Below are positions 17,571-26,308 of a stretch of 56,360 bases of DNA, piece by piece. The notes under the pieces are model-generated. The model was not told the origin of the DNA and ran no database searches. It saw only the letters and a list, made by a program, of their open reading frames with translations. The stretch comes from Bacteroidales bacterium. Its GTDB lineage: Bacteria; Bacteroidota; Bacteroidia; Bacteroidales; UBA1402. Position 1 is the first letter of the stretch, and each line of letters opens with the position of its first letter. The DNA lies in assembly GCA_028709215.1 (NCBI GenBank), contig JAQVXI010000013.1:1-56360 (forward strand), in the 5' to 3' direction. The position numbers were made by a program, and so were the translations under genes.

Positions 17571-20462
17571 ATGAATTTTTTCAAACGTATCGGTGTAGTG
17601 GCAGCAACGTTCGCCTTGCTGGCCATTCAAGCTGTGGAGGCCCGGCAAATGATGACCTACCAACTGGAGAATGGGTTGACAGTCATATTGAATGTAGATC
17701 CCGGTGAAAATACCGTTTTCGGAGCCGTTGTTTGCAAAACCGGTGCTAAGAACGATCCGACGGATGCTACGGGGATGTCGCATTATCTGGAGCATATGAT
17801 GTTTAAGGGTACTCAGGAAATGGGTTCAACCGATTGGGAAAAAGAAAAGCCACACTATGAGGCGGCCATCGATTTGTTTGAGCAGCTACGGGCCACCAGT
17901 GATCCCGTTGCGAAGAAAAGTATCATTGAGAAAATCAACGAAGAAGCAAAGGCTTCCGGACAGTACGCAATCCCCAACGAATTCAGCAATTTGGTACAGG
18001 CCATCGGGGGTGTCAATTTAAATGCTTCGACCGGTTACGACTTGACCCAATACTATTGTATGTTTCCTGCCTACGAGTTGAGCCGTTGGGCCGACTTGTA
18101 TGCAAGCCTGTTTCGGAATCCTGTTTTCAGGGGTTTTCATACCGAGGTTGAAACGGTGTTTGAAGAAAAAAATATGTATGCAGACAATCCGATGTCTTCG
18201 TTGTCGGAGACATTTCTTCAAACGATCTTTGATGGCCATCCGTACGGAGTGCCCATCATTGGTACGACCGAACACCTCAAAAATCCCTCACTCAAAAAGA
18301 TGATTGAATACTATCAAACCTGGTACGTGCCTTCCAATATGGCCGTAGTCTTGTCCGGTAATATTCAACCGGATGTCGTCCGCCCCATTTTGGAACAAAC
18401 CTTTGGTACTTGGAAGGAAGGAACGGTTGCGTCAACCGAATTGCCGGAGCTTTCTCCCATTAAAGGAAAACAGGAAGTGGTTGTTAAGAAGTTGCCGTAT
18501 AAATTGGGCTATTGGGCATTCAATTCCGTACCGGCTACACATCCGGATGCACTTGCCTACGAAGTGCTTGCTCAAGTGTTGACCAACAACAACGGAACCG
18601 GCATGCTCGATCGTTTGTATTTGGATGGCGACGTCATTTCTGTCGATGCCTCTGTTTTTAGTCTAATGGAAGGAGGGCGCTTTATTATTCAAGCCATTCC
18701 TGCATTTGACCGGAATCAGTACAGGCAATTGTCTGTGGGTGAAACGGAAAAAATGATTGTTGATTTGTTGGGTGAAGTAAAGGCCGGAGCGTTTGACGAA
18801 GCACTGGTGACCAACATCAAAAATGGCTTATACCAAACGTTGGAACTGAATGTGGAAAGTGCCAGCAATATGGCCCTTATGGCCATTCAACGTTTTGTTT
18901 TCGGGCAGTCAGTCGAGCATGCATACGACGATTTACGCGCACAGATTGCGCGTGTAGACAAAGCGAAATTGGTTGAATTGGCCAATGCCATTTTTACGGA
19001 TGATTGCATCGTCCTGCAGAATTTGGAAGGACATGAATCGGGTGAGAAAGTTCAAAAACCGGAGTTTGCTCAGATTGATTTGCCGGAAAATGCCATTTCT
19101 CCCTACCGAAAACGTTTTGCGCAATTACCTACCGTTCAACCGGAAGAGACCTTTCTGGATTTTTCAGCGGAAATGACTACAAAGCCTTTCTCAGACGGAG
19201 TGAAACTCTTCTACAAACAGAATACACAAAATAAGGTATTTAGTATGATCATTCGGTATGGTGCCGGCTCGGCAACCTATCCCACTTTGCCACAGGCTGT
19301 TTCACTCATGAATCGTGCCGGCATTATGGGGCAATATGATGCTCAGGAATTCAAGGAGGCGATCGCCGATTTGTCCTGTAATCTGTCGATTCATAACGAT
19401 CGGGATTATACCTACGTTCAATTGATGGGAAAAGAGGAGAGTCTGGCGGAAGCCTGTTTGCTCATGTCTCGCCTGGCATTGCTTCCAAAGTTGGATAAGA
19501 AGCAGTTGGATGGTATGGTTGGGAATGAATTGATGTCTCGTGAGGTAGAAAAAGAAAATAACAATGCGTTGAGCAGTGCCTTAAGGGAATATATGGCGTA
19601 TGGTGAGGAGTCTGCATTTATCAAGCGGTTGAAGGCCGATGAGTTGGAGGCACTTACGGTTAAGAGCTTGACCGGCACCTTTATTCGGGCTACCCAGCAC
19701 GAAGCGGTGATTCATTATTACGGATCCCAGCCGATCGATCAGGTGTTCCAGGTTCTCAAGCAAAATTTGGCTTTTTCAGATGGATTGATGCCTTCGACCT
19801 CACCCACTCAAAAAAAGGCAGTTGCCTATGAGGAAAATACAATTTTCTTAGTCAATCAACCCAAAACCAAGCAATCTCAATTGTACTTTTTTATGGATGG
19901 TCAGCCGTATCAACGAAGCCAGCAGGTTTCACTGGATGCCTTCAATCAGTATTTTGGAGGCGGTTTTAACGGGCTTGTTCTACAGGAGATTCGTGAGTAC
20001 CGGGCCATGGCTTATACCGCTGGTGCCAATTGGTCTACGCCGAAAAAAGAGAACATGCATGTTCGTTTTGGTGGAATGATTGGTACGCAAGCAGATAAGG
20101 CGTTGGATGCACTCAAGGTGTATATGGATTTAATGAACAACATGCCGGAGAAACCGGAACGGATGGAGGATATCCGTTCATTCCTGATACAAACTGCCTT
20201 GACACTCAAACCATCGCCCCGTGATATGACTTGGGCGCTCGAGCAATATATGCTTTTGGGTTATACGGAAGATCCGGCCAAGATGCTTCTGCCGGAGTAT
20301 CGTGCGTTGACGTTTGACGATGTGCGTGCTTTCTATCAGAAGCATGTGAAGAACAAGCCGATTGCCATTGGTATCCTCGGGGATAAAAAGCAAATAGATG
20401 CAAAAGAATTAAAAAATGTCGGAAAGGTAGTCAACCTTAGTCCTTCCAGATTGTTTAATTGA
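17571..20462 (+). CDS. Secreted M16 family zinc metallopeptidase (pitrilysin-like)
   Basis: 963 residues with a signal peptide (1-24). The inverted zinc motif HxxEH is present as H71-Y-L-E74-H75, and the third ligand Glu is in the EVETVFEEKNMYADNP segment (about 193). A roughly 40-residue insertion (about 85-125) lies between them. A second M16 half (about 520-950) lacks the zinc motif, as in other two-domain members. These enzymes degrade peptides inside a closed chamber. It directly follows the SusCD operon and is 4 nt from the M6 peptidase gene, which supports a role in using imported or periplasmic peptides. Confidence 0.93.
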   Translation: MNFFKRIGVVAATFALLAIQAVEARQMMTYQLENGLTVILNVDPGENTVFGAVVCKTGAKNDPTDATGMSHYLEHMMFKGTQEMGSTDWEKEKPHYEAAIDLFEQLRATSDPVAKKSIIEKINEEAKASGQYAIPNEFSNLVQAIGGVNLNASTGYDLTQYYCMFPAYELSRWADLYASLFRNPVFRGFHTEVETVFEEKNMYADNPMSSLSETFLQTIFDGHPYGVPIIGTTEHLKNPSLKKMIEYYQTWYVPSNMAVVLSGNIQPDVVRPILEQTFGTWKEGTVASTELPELSPIKGKQEVVVKKLPYKLGYWAFNSVPATHPDALAYEVLAQVLTNNNGTGMLDRLYLDGDVISVDASVFSLMEGGRFIIQAIPAFDRNQYRQLSVGETEKMIVDLLGEVKAGAFDEALVTNIKNGLYQTLELNVESASNMALMAIQRFVFGQSVEHAYDDLRAQIARVDKAKLVELANAIFTDDCIVLQNLEGHESGEKVQKPEFAQIDLPENAISPYRKRFAQLPTVQPEETFLDFSAEMTTKPFSDGVKLFYKQNTQNKVFSMIIRYGAGSATYPTLPQAVSLMNRAGIMGQYDAQEFKEAIADLSCNLSIHNDRDYTYVQLMGKEESLAEACLLMSRLALLPKLDKKQLDGMVGNELMSREVEKENNNALSSALREYMAYGEESAFIKRLKADELEALTVKSLTGTFIRATQHEAVIHYYGSQPIDQVFQVLKQNLAFSDGLMPSTSPTQKKAVAYEENTIFLVNQPKTKQSQLYFFMDGQPYQRSQQVSLDAFNQYFGGGFNGLVLQEIREYRAMAYTAGANWSTPKKENMHVRFGGMIGTQADKALDALKVYMDLMNNMPEKPERMEDIRSFLIQTALTLKPSPRDMTWALEQYMLLGYTEDPAKMLLPEYRALTFDDVRAFYQKHVKNKPIAIGILGDKKQIDAKELKNVGKVVNLSPSRLFN

Positions 20463-20466
20463 TCGT

Positions 20467-22827
20467 ATGATAGCACGAAAAATCGTTTTTTTTGCGACTT
20501 GGCTGTTCGCTCTAATGAGTTCGGCCCAGTATCTTCACCATGTTCCGCAGGAAATCATGCTGCCGGATGGAAGTAGACTGAGTTGTTATGCCAGTGGTGA
20601 TGCCATCCATCATTATTTGCACGACGCCGAGGGTTATGTCTTGATTGATAGCAAAGAAGACGGTTACTTTTATTATGCCATACATGCATCAGATTCCACG
20701 TGGATTCCCTCCGAATGGAAAGCGGGTACGGTGCGTCCTTCCGAAGTCGGACTGACTCCGCACCTGCGCCTTTCGGATAAACAATTGCAGGCGCGTTACG
20801 AGGCAATGAAGATACCTGAGTATGTTCCGGATCCGGCCTTTGCCGAGGTTCGTACACGTTCGGGAGAGCGTTTGCACGAAGGAGTGCTGAATAATCTGGT
20901 GGTCTTCGTTCGTTTCAGTGATGACCCGGCATTTCGTCACAGCAAACTGGATTATGAGGAGATCTTTCATGGAGCCAGAAGCCTGAGGTCTTATTACGAT
21001 GCGGTTTCTTATCAGAAATTGAACATTCAGTCGCATTTTTTTCCAATCAACACGGTCGATTCAATTACGCGCACCTATACGGATTATCATCCCAGGTCTT
21101 TCTATAAGAAATACAATGCGCTTACCAGTCCGGATGGCTATAAGACGCAGGCTGAAGCCAATCAACGACGTTTCGGCTTGTTGCAGAATGCGTTGAAATC
21201 GGTGAAGGGAAGTATTCCTGCCGATTTGGTTCTGGATAAAAACCAGGATGGAAAGATGGATTTGCTGTCGTTTATCATTCAGGGTTCTCCCGAAGGCTGG
21301 TCGGATCTGATTTGGCCACATCGATTTTATTTAAACGGTCAGGGCGGGGATGTGTACATAAACGGTGCCCTGGCGTATGATTATACGTTTCAGTTGGAGA
21401 ACTACGGCAATCTGGTGGACGTGTTGACGCACGAAACCTTCCATGCCCTAAGTGCTCCGGATCTGTATCGCTACAATAGCGCAGAGACGCCTTTTGAACC
21501 GGTGGGTGTTTGGGATTTGATGGGTAGTGGCAATTCGCATATGGGTGCTTATATGAAGTATCGTTATTCGAATGCTACGTGGATCGAATCGTTGCCCGGA
21601 ATTACCAAAAGTGGCCGATACAGTCTTAATCCCTTGTCGTCTTCGACCAACAATGTCTATAAAATTGTCGATCCGGCATCGACCTCTTCCAGCTACTTTG
21701 TGTTGGAGTATCGCAAAAAAGACGATGCCTTCGAGCGCGGTTTGCCCGGCTCGGGTTTGTTGGTGTATCGAATCAATCCCAATTACAAGGGCAATGCACA
21801 GGGGCCTCCGGATGAGGTTTATTTGTTTCGCCCCGATGGGACGGCAACGATCAATGGAAAGATTGCTTCTGCTGCTGCAGCCGGCCAATCCGGATTGGTA
21901 TGGGGAGGAGAATTTAATCCGTTGTTTTTTGAAAATGGAAAGGCGAGTGGCATTCGAATATCAAACATTTCCGTTGCAGGAGCACAGATTTCTTTTGACG
22001 TCGAGCTTGAAAAAAGTGCAGAAGCGATGATTGATACGTACTACTTAAGTGGGAACAATTCCATTGTGATCAATAAAAGCATGCGTCGGATTTATGGGAC
22101 GGTTGGAGTCAGCGAGAGTCTGGCGGATAAAAAACCCATTGTATTCCCATCGGACGGGGCCACGATTTTTCCTAAGAGCGGAGCGTTGGTCGATCTATCC
22201 AATCCGTTTACGTATACGGTTACAGCAGCCAACGGAAGTACCGCTGACTGGCTTGTGTTGATGGATCGGGTCGTCGACCGGGATGCCAACATTCTTTCCG
22301 CACAGTTGCCTCATTTTGAGGAGGCCGATGTCCGATTGGATGCAGCGCAAAGTCGGGTTGACATACGTCTTCCATCCGGTGCGGATTTGAGTGATTTGCA
22401 GTTGGGGCTGCTTGCCTCCAATGGAGCGAGCATTTCCCCGGATCCATACGACGTGCGGGATTATCGCGCGCCGGTACGCTTCACCGTGACATCAGAGATT
22501 GCACGAATTTCGCCTGAAAACGATGTGCCCTCGGCCGAGCATCAAAAGGAGTGGGAAGTCTGGGTTCAAACGGCGACCGATTTAAATCCGATCGTGGAGG
22601 CAACCGCGCATCGAACTGTGCTGCGGAACCAGGGTCGATTGCGTATCCAATCCGATCGGGACATCGATGCCCGTGTGTATGTACTGACACCGACGGGACA
22701 AAAAGTAGCTCAAGGTCGGATGTTGGGAACTGAGTTGACTTTTGTATCTTTGTCCCAGCCCGTCTTATTGGTTGTGATTGAATCGGTTTACGGGCGTGAA
22801 GTATTTAAAGCAATCGAATATAGATGA
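20467..22827 (+). CDS. M6 family (immune inhibitor A-like) secreted metallopeptidase with sorting-like tail
   Basis: 786 residues. Signal peptide (1-20, ending SSAQ). The zinc motif HExxH is H322-E323-T-F-H326, followed by SAPDLY and, further on, GVWDLMGSG, which is typical of the M6 family Met-turn region. Residues about 400-540 form a beta-rich domain, 540-700 another, and the last 60 (after RLRIQSDRDID) resemble a type IX secretion C-terminal domain: a VLTPTGQKVAQG strand, then VLLVVIES and a basic end. It is cotranscribed with the M16 gene and overlaps hflX by 4 nt. Confidence 0.85.
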   Translation: MIARKIVFFATWLFALMSSAQYLHHVPQEIMLPDGSRLSCYASGDAIHHYLHDAEGYVLIDSKEDGYFYYAIHASDSTWIPSEWKAGTVRPSEVGLTPHLRLSDKQLQARYEAMKIPEYVPDPAFAEVRTRSGERLHEGVLNNLVVFVRFSDDPAFRHSKLDYEEIFHGARSLRSYYDAVSYQKLNIQSHFFPINTVDSITRTYTDYHPRSFYKKYNALTSPDGYKTQAEANQRRFGLLQNALKSVKGSIPADLVLDKNQDGKMDLLSFIIQGSPEGWSDLIWPHRFYLNGQGGDVYINGALAYDYTFQLENYGNLVDVLTHETFHALSAPDLYRYNSAETPFEPVGVWDLMGSGNSHMGAYMKYRYSNATWIESLPGITKSGRYSLNPLSSSTNNVYKIVDPASTSSSYFVLEYRKKDDAFERGLPGSGLLVYRINPNYKGNAQGPPDEVYLFRPDGTATINGKIASAAAAGQSGLVWGGEFNPLFFENGKASGIRISNISVAGAQISFDVELEKSAEAMIDTYYLSGNNSIVINKSMRRIYGTVGVSESLADKKPIVFPSDGATIFPKSGALVDLSNPFTYTVTAANGSTADWLVLMDRVVDRDANILSAQLPHFEEADVRLDAAQSRVDIRLPSGADLSDLQLGLLASNGASISPDPYDVRDYRAPVRFTVTSEIARISPENDVPSAEHQKEWEVWVQTATDLNPIVEATAHRTVLRNQGRLRIQSDRDIDARVYVLTPTGQKVAQGRMLGTELTFVSLSQPVLLVVIESVYGREVFKAIEYR

Positions 22828-24029
22828 TCGAAAAACAACGCGTGCCGGAAGCGGCAGAACGAACCATTCTTGTTGGACTGATTACACAGGATCAACCCGA
22901 GCAAAAGGCCATGGAATATCTGGATGAATTGGCCTTTTTGGCGGATACAGCAGGCGCTGTGACTGTCGGGACTTTTATGCAACGATTGGATTATCCCAAT
23001 CCGAAGACCTTTGTGGGGACAGGTAAACTGGAGGAAATCCGCTTGTTTATTGAAGAGAATGCGGTCGATTTGGTTATTTTTGACGACGAATTGTCTTCCA
23101 AGCAAGTGCGCAACCTTGAATCGGCACTGAATATTAAGATTTTGGATCGAACCAATTTAATTCTGGATATTTTTGCCAAACGCGCCCAAACGGCACATGC
23201 GAAAACACAGGTGGAATTGGCACAGTACAAGTATTTGTTGCCCCGTTTGACGCGTATGTGGACCCATCTGGAACGACAACGTGGGGGAATCGGTCGTCAC
23301 GGGCCGGGTGAAAGTCAGATCGAAACCGACCGACGCATTATTTTGGATAAGATCTCCAAACTTAAACAAGATCTGATTCAGATCGACAAACAAATGGCCA
23401 CACAGCGCAAGAACCGTGGCAAAATGGTTCGTGTAGCGCTGGTTGGATATACCAATGTGGGTAAGTCAACGCTGATGAATGTATTGAGTAAGTCGGAGGT
23501 GTTTGCAGAAAACAAGTTGTTTGCGACCTTGGATACTACGGTACGAAAAGTGATCATCGATAATTTGCCTTTTTTATTGACCGATACGGTCGGCTTCATC
23601 CGGAAGTTGCCTCACGATTTGGTGGAATCGTTCAAATCAACACTCGACGAGGTACGTGAGGCAGATTTGCTGCTGCATGTTGTAGATATCTCCCATGTGG
23701 GTTTTGAGGAACAGATAGAGGTGGTGCATCGGACCTTGGCTGACCTTGGCGCGCAAGATAAGCCTAGAATGTTGGTGTTCAATAAGATTGATGCGTATCG
23801 TCACATTGAAAAAGACGCGGACGATTTGACCGAACGTAATGCTGAAAACATTCCGCTCGAGGAATTGCAACAAACGTGGATGTCGCGCATGCATGAGGAT
23901 TGCATGTTTATTTCGGCCAAGGATTTATCCAACATGGAACGCTTTAAAGAAGTTGTTTACGAGCGTGTCAAGGATATTCATATCACGCGTTTTCCGTACA
24001 ACGACTTTTTGTTTCAGAAGTACGATTAA
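22824..24029 (+). CDS. hflX: GTPase HflX
   Basis: 401 residues. A ribosome-associated GTPase that in other bacteria splits stalled ribosomes, notably under stress. N-terminal HflX domain (about 15-195; NPKTFVGTGKLEEI), a Gly-rich linker with ERQRGGIGRHGPGESQIETDRR, then the G domain: G1 GYTNVGKST (208-216), G3 DTVGF, G4 NKID. Its ATG overlaps the stop of the M6 peptidase gene (ATGA), so it is translationally coupled to a secreted protease, an unusual pairing for a cytosolic GTPase. No terminator separates them. Confidence 0.96.
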   Translation: MIEKQRVPEAAERTILVGLITQDQPEQKAMEYLDELAFLADTAGAVTVGTFMQRLDYPNPKTFVGTGKLEEIRLFIEENAVDLVIFDDELSSKQVRNLESALNIKILDRTNLILDIFAKRAQTAHAKTQVELAQYKYLLPRLTRMWTHLERQRGGIGRHGPGESQIETDRRIILDKISKLKQDLIQIDKQMATQRKNRGKMVRVALVGYTNVGKSTLMNVLSKSEVFAENKLFATLDTTVRKVIIDNLPFLLTDTVGFIRKLPHDLVESFKSTLDEVREADLLLHVVDISHVGFEEQIEVVHRTLADLGAQDKPRMLVFNKIDAYRHIEKDADDLTERNAENIPLEELQQTWMSRMHEDCMFISAKDLSNMERFKEVVYERVKDIHITRFPYNDFLFQKYD

Positions 24030-24793
24030 CGCGCAAATACAAGGTGTAGCTCCGTGGATGCATGCGCCCTGTACGTATAACCTTCATCGGAAAAACCAAT
24101 CAGATCTTCAGGACGCTTGATTTGATGTTCAAGCACGTAGGCAGCCATCAGTCCGCGTGCTTTTTTTGTATGGGTGCTTATGTTGCGGAGGCCTTGAGGT
24201 CCTTCCTGCAAGAAGTCTACATGAATGATTCGAGCCTTGATGTGTTGTGCATCGATGATTTTCCAGTATTCGTTGGATGCAAGATTGAGGAGCAGATCCG
24301 GAGCATCCGTTTCCATCAGCCGTTGATCGATGAAGTCCGTCAGTTTTTTTTGCCAAAAGGCATAAAGCGTGACTGCTTGAGCGGGTTTGAATGAATCACC
24401 CACATCCAGACGGTAGGGTTGAATCAGGTCAAAAGGCCTCAATAGACCATACAAGCCGGAAAAGAGTAGGAGGTGTTGTTGAATGTAGGGCTGTTGCGCG
24501 TCAGTAAACCGACGAATATTCAGGCCTTGGTATGCATCTCCGTCAAACAGCCAGGCGGCCTGTTTGGCATTTTCGGGCGTAAAAGGCATCTGCCATTGAT
24601 GCAATCGTTCCAGGTTGATTTCAGCGAGTTTGGGATTGATGTGTAGTATCTTAGAAAGCTCGGATTGCGCGTATTTGCGCAACTGACCAATCAGATCGTT
24701 GGCTTCCTTTAAAAAGGCCGGTTGACTGAAGAGATCCGGTAGAATTTCTTTACCGATGTTTTGACGTTTTGCCGGTGCCAATAAAATCAACAT
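24026..24793 (-). CDS. yaaA: Peroxide stress protein YaaA (UPF0246)
   Basis: 255 residues, cytosolic. The family signatures are complete: N-terminal MLILLAPAK, LFSGLYGLLRPFDLIQPYRL in the middle, NLASNEYWK and KKARGLMAAYV, ending DEGYTYRAHAST. In E. coli YaaA lowers intracellular unincorporated iron during H2O2 stress and its fold can bind DNA. Transcribed alone; its stop codon overlaps that of convergent hflX by 4 bp, leaving no room for a terminator between them. A near-consensus box (TAACTTGC) lies upstream. Confidence 0.95.
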   Translation of the reverse strand: MLILLAPAKRQNIGKEILPDLFSQPAFLKEANDLIGQLRKYAQSELSKILHINPKLAEINLERLHQWQMPFTPENAKQAAWLFDGDAYQGLNIRRFTDAQQPYIQQHLLLFSGLYGLLRPFDLIQPYRLDVGDSFKPAQAVTLYAFWQKKLTDFIDQRLMETDAPDLLLNLASNEYWKIIDAQHIKARIIHVDFLQEGPQGLRNISTHTKKARGLMAAYVLEHQIKRPEDLIGFSDEGYTYRAHASTELHLVFAR

Positions 24794-24840
24794 AGGATTT
24801 CTTTTTTATTTGCAAGTTACGTTATTTTGCCTTCAATCGG

Positions 24841-24848
24841 TATCTTTG
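24841..24848 (+). promoter_or_regulatory. -7 box for the GH140-like gene
   Basis: TATCTTTG ends 12 nt before the ATG at 24861, giving a leader of only a few nucleotides. No well-spaced -33 element. Confidence 0.5.
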
Positions 24849-24860
24849 AAAAAAAATGTC

Positions 24861-26246
24861 ATGCGCAAATGCTTGTTCATCCTCCTGTTTTCTATTTCGA
24901 TCGTTTCTTGGTCTGCTCCCTGGGATCACGGGGCATTGATGATTTCCGATGAGGGTCGCTACCTCAAACACTCGGATGGTACTCCTTTTTTTTGGTTGGG
25001 TGATACCGGCTGGTTGCTGCCGCAACGAACCGATCGCAACGAAGCAGAACATTATTTGAATGCCTGTCAGAAAGCCGGTTTTAATGTCGTTTTGGTTCAA
25101 GTACTCAATGGAGTCCCTTCCATCAATGCCTATGGCGCTTCTTCCAATCCGGAGGGTTTTGATTTTTCTGTTTTTGAACACGACGCTTCCTACCATTATT
25201 GGGCCCATATGGATTACCTGGTCGAAACGGCCGAAAAGCGTGGGATTTATATTGGGATGGTCTGTATTTGGGGCGGATTGGTTAAGAGTGGCAAGATGAA
25301 TGTGGACGAAGCAGGCCGTTATGGTACGTTTTTGGCACAGCGTTATCGCAATAGGCCCAACATTATTTGGATCATCGGAGGAGATGTACCGGGTGATGTG
25401 AAGCCCGACGTTTGGAATGCGCTTGCTCAACAAATTAAGAAGCTGGATTCGAATCATCTGATGACGTATCACCCCAAAGGACGTACCTCATCCATCGATT
25501 GGTTTGAAGCAGCCGAATGGAAAGACTTTGATTTGTTTCAAAGCGGACATCGCCGATACGGTCAACGAATGGGCGATGCGCAGTATCCCATCGAAGACAA
25601 TACGGAGGAGGATAATTGGCGATACGTACAAAGGGCCTATCAGGCGGAGAAGCCACGTCCCATATTGGATGGAGAGCCTTCGTATGAGCACATTCCACAA
25701 GGTTTACACGATGTGACACAACCGCGCTGGACAGATGCCGATGCCAGAAGGTATGCGTATTGGTCTGTTTTTGCCGGTGCATGCGGACATACTTATGGGC
25801 ACAATTCCATCATGCAATTTTATCGTCCGGGTTATTCGCCTGCCTATGCTGCAGAGCAGCCCTGGTATGAAGCCCTGCAATCGGGAGGTTTTACCCAAAT
25901 GCAGCATCTGAAATCCTTGATGTTGAAGTTTCCCTATTTCGAACGCGTTCCGGCACAATCGCTGGTTGTTGACAACGGTGTTCAATACAATCGGCTGGTT
26001 GCCACTGCCGGGAAGCATTATTGCATGGTCTATTCGTATACGGGAAAGCCCTTCGTGCTGAACCTTTCCCGATACAAAGATCAGGACTTGAAGGCGTTCT
26101 GGTACGCGCCCTTCGACGGCCAATGGGAGGAAATCGGTCACGTAAAAGCCGACTTGCAGCGATTTACTCCTCCGGCGAAACCGGACGGTCAGCAGGATCG
26201 GGTATTGGTTGTTGTGAATGCCGAGAAACTCCCTTTCAAAAAGTAG
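24861..26246 (+). CDS. Apiosidase-like glycoside hydrolase (DUF4038, GH140-like)
   Basis: 461 residues with a signal peptide (1-18, MRKCLFILLFSISIVSWS). The catalytic TIM-barrel domain carries DUF4038 hallmarks: a DGTPFFWLGDTGWLLPQR start, FNVVLVQVLNG, NRPNIIWIIGGDV and a late RPILDGEPSYEHI. A smaller C-terminal beta domain follows from about residue 370. Characterised GH140 members remove apiose side chains from rhamnogalacturonan II, but DUF4038 is broad, so the substrate is uncertain. The start is set by the signal peptide. The gene stands alone, 18-20 kb from the other carbohydrate genes. Confidence 0.82.
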   Translation: MRKCLFILLFSISIVSWSAPWDHGALMISDEGRYLKHSDGTPFFWLGDTGWLLPQRTDRNEAEHYLNACQKAGFNVVLVQVLNGVPSINAYGASSNPEGFDFSVFEHDASYHYWAHMDYLVETAEKRGIYIGMVCIWGGLVKSGKMNVDEAGRYGTFLAQRYRNRPNIIWIIGGDVPGDVKPDVWNALAQQIKKLDSNHLMTYHPKGRTSSIDWFEAAEWKDFDLFQSGHRRYGQRMGDAQYPIEDNTEEDNWRYVQRAYQAEKPRPILDGEPSYEHIPQGLHDVTQPRWTDADARRYAYWSVFAGACGHTYGHNSIMQFYRPGYSPAYAAEQPWYEALQSGGFTQMQHLKSLMLKFPYFERVPAQSLVVDNGVQYNRLVATAGKHYCMVYSYTGKPFVLNLSRYKDQDLKAFWYAPFDGQWEEIGHVKADLQRFTPPAKPDGQQDRVLVVVNAEKLPFKK

Positions 26247-26253
26247 TAAACGG

Positions 26254-26284
26254 TTGCTAAGACACAGGCTATTTTGTACTTTTG
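26254..26284 (+). promoter_or_regulatory. Consensus promoter for fumarase
   Basis: TTG (26254-26256), a 20-bp spacer, then TACTTTTG (26277-26284), 24 nt before the ATG. A textbook Bacteroidota promoter. Confidence 0.75.
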
Positions 26285-26308
26285 TCTTGAATTTTAAAAA
26301 GCGAAATT

